DNA of 64,000 nt from Halichoerus grypus (Eukaryota > Chordata > Mammalia > Carnivora > Phocidae), in NCBI RefSeq assembly GCF_964656455.1, contig NC_135719.1, positions 68,374,283 through 68,438,282 on the forward strand, in the 5' to 3' direction. Below, in pieces: positions 55,320 to 64,000 of this stretch. The number at the start of each line of letters is the position of its first letter. Within the stretch, counting starts at the first letter, position 1. The notes below the pieces were generated by a model, which was not told the DNA's origin, searched no databases, and was given only the letters and a program-made list of their open reading frames with translations. A program made the position numbers and the translations under genes.

Positions 55320-58300
55320 GTGAGAAGGGAGGGGGAATTCAGAAGTGTGTGACTGGGAAGGGGCAAGGATAAAGGGCCAAGGTATATACAGGTTTAAAGA
55401 CAGGCACAATCTCCTTTGGTGATGCTTATACTTCTGGTCCCAGAACAGGTAACTTTTTCAGATAGAGCTTATCTGGAGATGCTACCTGGGTGTACCTTTG
55501 CTACCCTGTCATAATGAGTTATTCATAGTTTTATAGTTTTTTACTTAAGAGGGAAGAAAGGGGAATTATTTTTTAGCTTGTAGGTGGGTTTACTTTCTTG
55601 AGCTTTTCTTTCTGGAGTTCCAGCTGCTCTAAGCTAATGGAATAAGAAAGACCCTTGTTCACTGTTAAACCTCCTCCCCTGCCAAACCTAGCCAAGTCCC
55701 AAAAGGATGAACTCTTTTGGGGTATTAAATAATCTCCTCTGGGAATGCCCCTCATTATAACCTTGCAGTGACAATTAATGGGGGTTGTTTCTAGGTCACA
55801 GTCTCTGTGAAGGGGCAGGAAGTGCGCTTGGAGAAGATGACACCCCTGAAATCATCACGAGAGTTATTAAGTGTTCGGCAGGAGTCAGTGGAACCCCAGC
55901 CCAGGGGTGTAACCAAGAAAGAGAGGGCAAGGAGCCCAGACCTGGGACCACAGGAGCAGATGAACCCAAAGGAGAAGCTCAGACCTTTTCAAAGGAGCGG
56001 TGAGGAGTAGATTGATATGGGAAGATAGGATGCCATTCTAAATTGGGAAGTAGGGTTGGGAATAGTGAGTGGGAAAGGGATTTCAGGAAATGAGTTGAAA
56101 TTGTAGAGTATGCAGTTGTTGGAGACCTCCTGAAGGTATGTAGTTTAGCCCTCTGGTGTAGTATTCTTGTATTTCTTCTTTTGACAAGTCTGCCAGAGGA
56201 TGGCTTCCTACTTTTTATCAGAATTGGAACTATTTTATTTCCTCTTGATAATGATGATACTAGGTATTTTCTAGATAAAAATTCTTTTGTATACATGGAG
56301 GCACAGCCACCTTTCAGTCATTTTCCTTCTCCAAATTAAACTGTATTGTTTCTTTAAGCTCTTCCCCAGAAGCTCCATTCTTTAGACCTACTAAGTTTTT
56401 GTTATTCTCCTTTGGAAATGAAGTCTTCCAAATATTAATCGTGGAGAACTAAATTATATTATCCCAGGGTCTGGTAGGTAGAGGCAGAGTAGGAATTTTA
56501 CTTCAGAATTTCATTACATTTTCTTTCAGTAGAGCTCAACTAATTATTTGGTGATTATTGTTTACTTGGTAACTCCCAGGACTCTTACCGCTTTCCCCAT
56601 TGTCTTTGTGCCAGTGCTTATTGTTGTACTTGATTTTGTAGAACTTGTTTTTCTTCTTTGTACTCCATTGAACTCCATATTATGTTTGTTTGGGGTTTTT
56701 TGATAATTTCTTTAATTTGTTGAGGTTGTTTTGAATTTTGATCTTATCATCCAAGAAGCTAGCCTTCTCAGCCATTTGTAATGGTCTCTGTTTAGTAATC
56801 CAGATGCAATTCCTCAACCCCAAACAGAGACTTGCAGAATTAATCAGTTTTTGAACACCTACCATGTATTCCAACACCTTGCAAGATACTCTGCAATAAG
56901 TAAAGGTGCCTGTTCTCAAAGAGCTTAGGGTGTGATTGGAAGCAAATATGTGCTGAACTAAATTGTACTGAAACCGTGCCAAACAATGACTGTTACTCAA
57001 TTTGTGTGAGTACAATAGGGGTTTGGCAGAGTGAGAGATGAGGGAGGACAGTAGGGGAGACTTCGTAGGGTGGCTTTGGCAAATACAACTTCTCATAGAA
57101 TGGGTTATATTTGAATAGGAGGGACTTAAAGGAAAGGGACAGAGTGATGAATAATAGTATGCTGTGTTCTAGAGAGGAGTCTGATATGAATGAACAGTGC
57201 ATGGTAGGCACTCGGGTTAAGGTTCAGTAGTATAGTGTTTAAGCTGAGGAAGCAAGAGCCTGGAGTTAGGTAGGTCAGTTACTGCTACATTTATCCGGCT
57301 GTGAGAGGATAAGGGGTCTAGACTTGGATGGTGGCACAAGGAACAGAGCAGGACATGCTATGGAAAAAACTTGTAGAACTTGGTGACAGTGTGAAGGAAA
57401 TGGATGAGTTGAAGTTTCCACCACTACTCTCTTACCCCTTGAAATCACTCTGAGTTTAATTCTCTAGCTCCTAGTGGAGAACTTATAGGAGATAGGAGGT
57501 GACTGTTCCCAACAGTATCAAGACCTCCTATAAGACTGTTCCTAGCAGTGCCAAGACCTATTAAATGGTGAGGAGGGCTAGGGAGCAACATGGAACAGAA
57601 GTATTTGCTCTGAATACACAAACAGAACCTTTTCCTCTCTTGTCACCCTACTCTGGAAAATATTCTTTTTTTTTTTTTGAGGTTTTATGTATTTTCCCCA
57701 CTTTCTCCAACCCATTGAACTTTCTGAAAACACTTCCTTAGACACTTTGTTTATAAGCCTCTTGGATTCAAAAAAAGGCAGGTCTGAACTGAGAGGTATT
57801 TTTATGATCAATCCAAATTATGATATCCTTTGTTTGCTTCCCTGCAAGCAGGATTTCCATTTCCTAAATCCGGTGTGGTCTCCAGGTTGGAGCAAGGAGA
57901 GCCATGGATCCCTGATCTGGGCTCCAAGGAGAAGGAACTCCCAAGAGGCAGTAACACAGGAGATAGACAAATGCATGCTGATCTGTTATCACCCAAGAGA
58001 GAGAGAAGAAGCTGGGTGGACCAGGATCACTGGGGCTTTGAGGATGAGAAGGTAGCAGGTGTGCACTGGGGCTACGAAGAGACCAGAACTCTCCTTGCAA
58101 TTCTCAGTCAGACTGAGTTTTATGAGGCTCTCCGAAACTGTCATCGAAACAGCCAAGTGTATGGGGCTGTGGCTGAGCGGCTCCGGGAGTATGGCTTCCT
58201 TCGGACCCTGGAACAGTGTCGGACCAAGTTCAAAGGTCTCCAGAAGAGCTATAGGAAAGTCAAGAGTGGTCACCCACCTGAGACCTGCCCCTTCTTTGAA

Positions 58301-61300
58301 GAGATGGAGGCCCTGATGAGTGCCCAGGTCATTGCATTGCCCAGTAATGGCTTGGAAGAGGCAGCCTCTCACTCTGGCCTGGTAGGCAGTGATGCCGAGA
58401 CTGAGGAACCAGGGCAAGGGCACTGGCAGCATGAGGAAGCAGAAGAAGCTATGGCTGAAGAGTCTGACAGTGATGAAATGGGCCAGGAGGCCACCCCCCA
58501 AGACCCTGACAACTCAACTGCACCTGTTCTTTTTCGAAGCCCAAGTGGTAAGAAGCATTTCTTTTTGGGGTTCAGGGATTAGATTTGAGTAGTTATGAGA
58601 CTGCATGTGCAGTCAGGAAGTTTAATGTTGCCTGTCAGCTTTGTTACTTAAATAGAGAACAAAGAGGCACTTCTCAGTTCTATGTGTATTTCATTCTCTT
58701 TTGTGGGAAAATTAGATAATAGTAAGGAGGGAGTCATTTTAGATACTTTAAAGAAGTACAATCAGAAAATTCTAGAGAGCTCTTTAAAAGAATACCATTC
58801 CTTCCATTTCTTTAAAATATTTTTTTCCTGATTATAAAATCACTGACTGCTGAGAAAAACCTGGCACTATACTATGTTTAAGGAAAGTATTTATTGAGCA
58901 CCTTATACAAACTGGTGCTTCATCTTTTATCTCAATGTCCGTTTGTGTTCCTTTTCACTTAGCATAGCATAGTGAAGGACTGCCCAAAGTTGGGGAAACA
59001 TTTTCTAAGACTCCTCTAGATTTGCAACACACCTAATAAGTAAGAAATCTTGTTTAGCACTTTGTTGAGATACTATTTGCCCATGGAACTGTTTTTAAGT
59101 ATTATTACTGTTGATTTTATTTTTTATAATCATGTTGTTACGGAAAGAACACCAAAATATTGAGTCGGGGCTTTGTTTCCAATCTTGACCACTAATCACC
59201 TGGGTGACCGTGGATAGTCATCTGACCATTTCAAAGCTGTTTCCTCACCTGTAAAATGGGACATGGCAGCAGGACTACATCTCTAAAGATGCAGTTTCAC
59301 TGTGAACAGTGATCTTTTCCTTTTTTTTTTATTATATGTGTGTTGTTACTTCCAATTCTGTTCTAGGCTTCTTGTCTTCCTATCTTCTACTTTTTCCTTT
59401 CTCAATACCTGTTTTTTCTTTCATTCTGTTTTTTTGTCACTGGAATAAATGCAGGTAAACCACAGACATGGCACATATGCTAGCTGCTGTTATTTTCATT
59501 ATCTGTTCATCTTTTTCTACTGCTTTTTCTCTGTCTTCCGATTCTTTCCCCAACTCCTTTACCTGCAGTGAGTGGAGGATGATGGAAGCAGCATCATCTC
59601 CAGCTGGCTGGCAAGTGGGAGGAAGACTCTGAATCTCCTTTCCCTCGACCTTGGGGACTTTCAAGGAGAAGAGTCTGTAATCATATTGAAGTACTGCCCA
59701 CGGGAGACCTGCAGCACTAGTACAGGCTCAGGCCAGGAGATATTGTTCTGCTTCCTTCCTCTTTCTGGCTTCCACCAGTCCTTCACTCCTAAGGATAAGG
59801 TGCATGACTATCAGGTCCTTATCTTGTACCCTTCAGGTCTTTGCTATTACTGGGTTTGCTTTTTTGAGATTGTGGCAAAAGAAGAAGGGCCATAATAGGG
59901 ATTGGGCAACAGTGTGATTCTGAAAGAGACTGTTCCCTGCAGGCTTGAGTCGTTCTTTAGAAAACTTAATTCGTAAGGAAGTAGAGCTGGTGGAAAAAGA
60001 GTGATCAGAGAAGTTAGGGATGACTCATGACAGTGATTGATTGGGTCTTATTCCCCTGACCAGTTATTTTCTAGTTAGGATCAGAATTCCAGAGAAACTA
60101 CTAGAAGAATGGGGAAATGCATTGTGTACTCTTGACTCAGTGTATGTAATGACTGTTTCAGGGATCTGGTGAAAAGCCTTCTTCTTTTTTTTTTAATGGT
60201 TAAAGAGAACATAGGAATCAAGGTCCCTGTGAAATTGCTATGGGATATAGAGAAGCAAAACATTCTATAATGAGTTTGTATAGATTTTGGAAACATTAAG
60301 TATTTTTACTTTTTCACCTAGAAGCCCAAGCTTAGGTGGTTTTTCATCATGCACTTGATAGGACTGAGGAATTGAGGCTGTAAAGCCCTGGATTGAGTGG
60401 TGCTGAAATTTCTCTTCTGGCGGCAGGTGTACACTGGGGCTATGAAGAAACAAAGACTTACCTTGCAATTCTTAGTGAGACTCAGTTCTACGAAGCCCTC
60501 CGGAATTGTCACCGCAACAGCCAGTTGTATGGAGCAGTGGCTGAGCGGTTATGGGAATATGGATTCTTAAGGACACCAGAGCAGTGTCGGACCAAATTTA
60601 AAAGCCTACAAACCAGCTATAGGAAAGTCAAGAATGGCCAAGCGCCAGAGACCTGTCCCTTCTTTGAAGAGATGGATGCTTTGGTGAGTGCCAGGGTTGT
60701 TGCCCCGCCCAGTGACAGCCGGGAAGAAGAGACAGCCTCTTGCCCCATCCAGGAGACCAGTGAGACCGAAGCTGAGAAGCAAGCTGAGGCGGCAGAAGAG
60801 ACCGTAGAAGAAGATTCTGAAGATGATGAAGAGGATACTGAGGTACCCCTGGGGGTTGTCATGACCCGTGCTCCAGTCTTATTCCAGAGCCCCAGTGGTA
60901 AGATCCTTTTACTTTTTGAGGTTTAAGTAGCAAAGGGGAGGCAGTGGGATTTAGGAGAAAAATCAGCAATCTGAAGACCAGGAGACTGGTCTCTACACCC
61001 AGCTCTCATGGATTCTTCTTGTGACCATCTTCTCTCTTCTCCATGTTTCCTTTCTATTAAAGCAGCTCACAGAGGGGATATAAATTATTCACCTGACTTG
61101 CCTTCTCATACTACAGCATCAGTCTGATGGGTGCAGACTTTATAAATTTGCTCTCATCTACATCTGAGCTGTTAGGCAGTTTACCTAGCAGGGAGTATGA
61201 ACGTTAACATCTCCCAAGTAGTATGTTGTATACCCATAGTGGGATGAAGTTGATTTTAAAAGTTCATTCTTGTTAAACAATTTTTCCTCTACTTCCAACT

Positions 61301-63510
61301 TGTATACCTGTTGTATGTCTGCTTTATGAAAACCTGATAACCTCTTTCTTCAGCCACAGCTGGACAAAAGTCTGAGATTTCTTAGGGAATGAGCCCTTTG
61401 AATATTAGCTGTTGTGGAAGAAAAAGAAATACTTCACTATGGCTTCCCTGCTTTTGGGAAGAATAATTCTGATTTTGGAGTCATACATGTATCTGAATCT
61501 GAACTCCGTTGTCCATTAGCCAGCTGAGTGACTCAGAGCAAGTTATTTAACCCTGTAAGTTTGCTTACATATTAAGACGTACCTCATTGAGGTTGATGTA
61601 AATGAGGTACTGTGGTGAAGCATCTAGCACAGTGCTTAGGCACATAGTAAGTATTTAATAAGTAATAGTTTTCTTTTTGAAAAGTTCTTTAGATCCGCAT
61701 TCTTCAAGGGTGTTCCACGGAGCATCAGTTCCATGGAGGTATTAATATGTTCCACTAAAAAATGGCTTCTAGGTTTAGGAAATGCTAAATTACCCTCCTT
61801 GGAGGCTCACAATACATACTCACATATTTAAAGTTCTGAGATTTCATTGAATCTAACAAATCTCTATTTCATGGGGGCATCTTATAAGACTGGGCTTCTG
61901 GATAGAAACACTGTCTTTAGGGGGCCATAAATAGGCTGACGCTCAGTATTCCTTTGTTCTCAGATTTAGTCCAGGGAATTTGGGATCCAGAATTTGTCTG
62001 AAACATCTGAAAATTCTGCGAATTCAAAGTCAATTTGCAAACTGATAATTTGCCAAGTATCTGCAAATTCACATAGCCTGGGCCTGGGGAGCCTGGTATT
62101 TGGTTCTTAGAAGAAATAGCTTAGCTTGAGCACTGGAGTAGTGCTTTGGGAACATTTAATGATTATTTTTCCATGGAAGAGAGTATGTTTTAGGGAGATA
62201 CTTTCTAAAATTTATCTCTCAGAAGGCCTTCTGTTCTTTGAAAGACACCAAATATTTTCCTACCCTGTTTTTATTCTCAGCATATATTGGAATTTGAGAG
62301 GAGGGGGGCTCATATAGCTCTTTTTGGATATAGAAGTTTCTCAGAGTTTTCCTGGGCCTACCTTAAATCTGGTAGGTTTTCCTTCTGAGAGGTTTTCTGA
62401 AGATCATGGGTATCCAGGAAGAGTTACAAGAATGTACTAATCAGCCCCTATAACAGATGAGAAGCACGTGATAGGCTACTAAGTAGAGGAGTAAAAACAT
62501 TGGAATTCTAATTGATAGTAGTCATTTGGGATCTAGTGCTCCCTAATTTTTATCTTTAATCATCTAATGTGATACTTCCCTTACCCCCAGCACATAATAT
62601 TGAGGAAATGGATAACCTTTAAAATTCCATTCTTATATCAGGTTTTGAGGCTGGATTTGATAATGAAGAGAATCTAAAACGAGATATTTCTGAAGAAGTA
62701 CAACTACATAGAACATTACTTGCAAGGTCTGAAAGGAAAGTTTCCCGGCATCTTACTCAGGGTAAAGGTGGTGAGAGTGAATGTAGATCAGGACAACAGT
62801 GGGAAAAGACCCCAGGGGAGAGAAGAGGAAAACCAACACCCCCAGAGAGGAGTTTAGGTAAAGTTCTAAATCATCAGAGACCTTACTTGGGAGAGAGACC
62901 CTATAAATATCTCAGATACAGCAAAAGCTTTGGTCCCAACTCCCACCTCATGCATCAGATATCTCATCAAGTGGAAAATCCATATAAATGTGCCGATTGT
63001 GGGAAAAGCTTCAGTCGGAGTGCACGCCTCATTAGACACCGGAGAATCCACACTGGAGAGAAACCTTATAAGTGTCTTGACTGTGGGAAAAGTTTCCGTG
63101 ACAGTTCAAACTTCATCACCCACAGAAGAATCCACACAGGAGAAAAACCGTATCAATGTGGTGAGTGTGGAAAACGCTTCAATCAGAGCTCAAGCCTTAT
63201 AATTCATCAGAGAACCCACACAGGAGAAAAGCCCTATCAATGTGAAGAGTGTGGAAAAAGCTTCAACAATAGTTCTCATTTCAGTGCACATCGGAGGATA
63301 CACACAGGAGAGAGACCCCATGTGTGTCCTGACTGTGGAAAGAGTTTCAGTAAGAGTTCTGACTTACGTGCACATCATAGGACCCACACAGGAGAGAAAC
63401 CCTATGGGTGTCATGACTGTGGCAAGTGCTTCAGTAAAAGCTCCGCTCTTAATAAGCACCGAGAGATCCATACACGAGAAAAACTTCTGTCACAGTCAGC
63501 ACCTAAGTAA
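55002..63510 (+). CDS. ZSCAN29: ZSCAN29, zinc finger and SCAN domain protein, 5 coding exons (gene-level entry)
   Basis: Exons of 318, 205, 696, 471 and 869 nt join to 2559 nt, giving 852 residues, the human length as I recall it. Domains: SCAN (about 14-96), a dimerisation domain known to derive from a retroviral-like gag; two trihelix/Myb-SANT-like DNA-binding domains (from about 244 and 407), each followed by a Ser/Glu-rich acidic tail; one degenerate zinc finger (about 650-672); and six C2H2 fingers (678-840). Probably a sequence-specific nuclear transcription regulator; targets are not established. All internal introns are phase 0 then phase 1. Transcribed away from TUBGCP4 from a shared CpG island. 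Confidence 0.97.
55320..55794 (+). other. ZSCAN29: ZSCAN29 intron
   Basis: 475 bp, no recognised repeat. Confidence 0.85.
55795..55999 (+). CDS. ZSCAN29: ZSCAN29 coding exon 2
   Basis: 205 nt, [17 protein letters not shown] then [18 protein letters not shown] and LRPFQRS. A charged linker after SCAN. Ends phase 1 in a Gly codon. Confidence 0.95.
56000..57851 (+). other. ZSCAN29: ZSCAN29 intron, 1.85 kb
   Basis: No carnivore SINE and no clear older repeat identified by eye. A near-repeat of about 33 bp (tcctataagactgttcc / tagcagtgccaagacct type) occurs at 57500-57560. Confidence 0.75.
57852..58547 (+). CDS. ZSCAN29: ZSCAN29 coding exon 3: first trihelix domain
   Basis: 696 nt. The N-terminal 70 residues are linker ([15 protein letters not shown]). 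From codon GGT at 58058 comes [54 protein letters not shown] and [15 protein letters not shown], a complete Myb/SANT-like trihelix. An acidic tail [16 protein letters not shown] follows. Donor AGTG|gtaaga, phase 1. Confidence 0.97.
58548..60426 (+). other. ZSCAN29: ZSCAN29 intron, 1.9 kb
   Basis: Has one MIR (59155-59290) and a very strong unused-looking acceptor tract at about 59515-59570. Confidence 0.8.
59155..59290 (+). repeat. MIR SINE remnant
   Basis: ccactaatcacctgggtgacc, gctgtttcctcacctgtaaaatggg. Confidence 0.75.
60427..60897 (+). CDS. ZSCAN29: ZSCAN29 coding exon 4: second trihelix domain
   Basis: 471 nt starting at the domain itself: [69 protein letters not shown], then a very acidic tail [12 protein letters not shown]. 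About 85 percent identical to the domain in the previous exon, with the same phase-1 ends (AGTG|gtaaga). Confidence 0.98.
60898..62641 (+). other. ZSCAN29: ZSCAN29 intron, 1.7 kb
   Basis: One MIR (61465-61665), then a hAT-like fragment near 61695-61800 (gtgttccacggagcatcag, gttccatggaggtattaat). The rest is unassigned. Confidence 0.8.
61465..61665 (+). repeat. MIR SINE remnant
   Basis: gattttggagtcatacatg, gagcaagttatttaaccctg, agcatctagcacagtgctt. Confidence 0.75.
62642..63510 (+). CDS. ZSCAN29: ZSCAN29 terminal coding exon: zinc fingers and stop
   Basis: 867 nt plus two split-codon bases, stop TAA 63508-63510. Linker, then a degenerate finger ([20 protein letters not shown]; both Cys replaced by Tyr), then six C2H2 fingers with canonical H-T-G-E-K/R-P linkers. 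Fingers start [60 protein letters not shown]. The C terminus is LLSQSAPK. Confidence 0.98.
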
Positions 63511-64000
63511 GCCCCTGAGAATTTAAAGAAAAGATAAATGCATTGAAATTGTTTGAAAAAGGCGTCTAAAAGTGATGGTCTCCTATTCCCTGCCCAACTA
63601 GCTTAGGAAACACTCTAAGATTTATCCCACTCTGTTCCCATGTTTTTCCTGGATCTATGAATTCCTAAGGTAGTCATCTTAAGAATGAAAGGAAGATTTC
63701 AGTCCCTCTCCTTGCCTTCATTGGAAATGACAGATACGACCTTTACCTCCCAGTGCCTATGTTGTTCCCTTAATAGAGAGGACGCAGTAGTAGATCCCAT
63801 GTATGTATTTATCCTATTATTCAGCTGCATTTCAACTGGAAAAACCTATCACAGCAGCATTTCAGGGAGAAGTTGTGAGACTTTTCTAACTGAGTGGGTC
63901 TAGCTCTTTATACAATAATGGAAATGCAAAAAAGTGGCATTTCCTGTTCACATAAGCCTGTGCTCAGAATGACATTTGTCATGTACACTCTTCATTTACC
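63511..64000 (+). other. ZSCAN29: ZSCAN29 3' UTR (runs off the window)
   Basis: No AATAAA seen before the right edge, so polyadenylation is likely beyond 64000. Confidence 0.75.

Noticed and set aside
1..64000. CRISPR arrays, bacterial operons, riboswitches, prophage
   Set aside because: Spliced genes, mammalian repeats and CpG depletion show nuclear mammalian DNA. Short tandem repeats present are microsatellites without spacers.

Overview
The window is vertebrate nuclear DNA, most likely from a caniform carnivore of the bear/seal/mustelid type. The genes are split by GT-AG introns. About two dozen insertions are the carnivore tRNA-derived SINE (head gggcgcctgggtggctcag, A-rich tail, target-site duplications), in the form seen outside dogs and cats. 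A carnivore-type LINE-1 3' end and older mammalian repeats (MIR, L2, MER5A, MER20-like, old L1) fill most of the rest. The species call is inference from repeat type only.

Three conserved genes account for all coding sequence. (1) TP53BP1, + strand, C-terminal part only: ten coding exons from 4679 to 17642 encode 701 residues, equivalent to human residues 1272-1972. They cover the basic linker, tandem Tudor domain, nucleosome/ubiquitin-reading UDR motif, nuclear localisation region and tandem BRCT repeats. Earlier exons lie left of the window. (2) TUBGCP4, - strand, complete: 18 coding exons from 53569 down to 19319 encode 666 residues of gamma-tubulin complex component 4. (3) ZSCAN29, + strand, complete coding region: five coding exons from 55002 to 63510 encode 852 residues with an N-terminal SCAN domain, two tandem trihelix/Myb-SANT-like domains on duplicated exons, and six C2H2 zinc fingers. 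The order and orientation match the known TP53BP1-TUBGCP4-ZSCAN29 block of human 15q15.3.

Layout: 1-17.8 kb is the TP53BP1 3' half. From 17.8 to 19.3 kb the two genes converge tail to tail, with several polyadenylation signals on both strands. From 19.3 to 53.6 kb is TUBGCP4, whose large introns hold most of the SINEs and L1 fragments. Around 53.2-54.4 kb a CpG island holds an NRF1 palindrome and two inverted ETS sites, and forms a bidirectional promoter for TUBGCP4 (leftward) and ZSCAN29 (rightward). From 54.9 kb to the right edge is ZSCAN29, ending inside its 3' UTR.

The three proteins act in different processes (DNA double-strand break response, microtubule nucleation, probable transcription control), so they are neighbours rather than one pathway. 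I found no evidence of an undescribed system. The better leads are the exon duplication in ZSCAN29 with an apparent fossil splice acceptor, the symmetric bidirectional promoter, the convergent 3' ends with a two-way poly(A) motif inside a DNA transposon, a GA/GT repeat beside a TUBGCP4 splice donor, and a nest of three SINEs.
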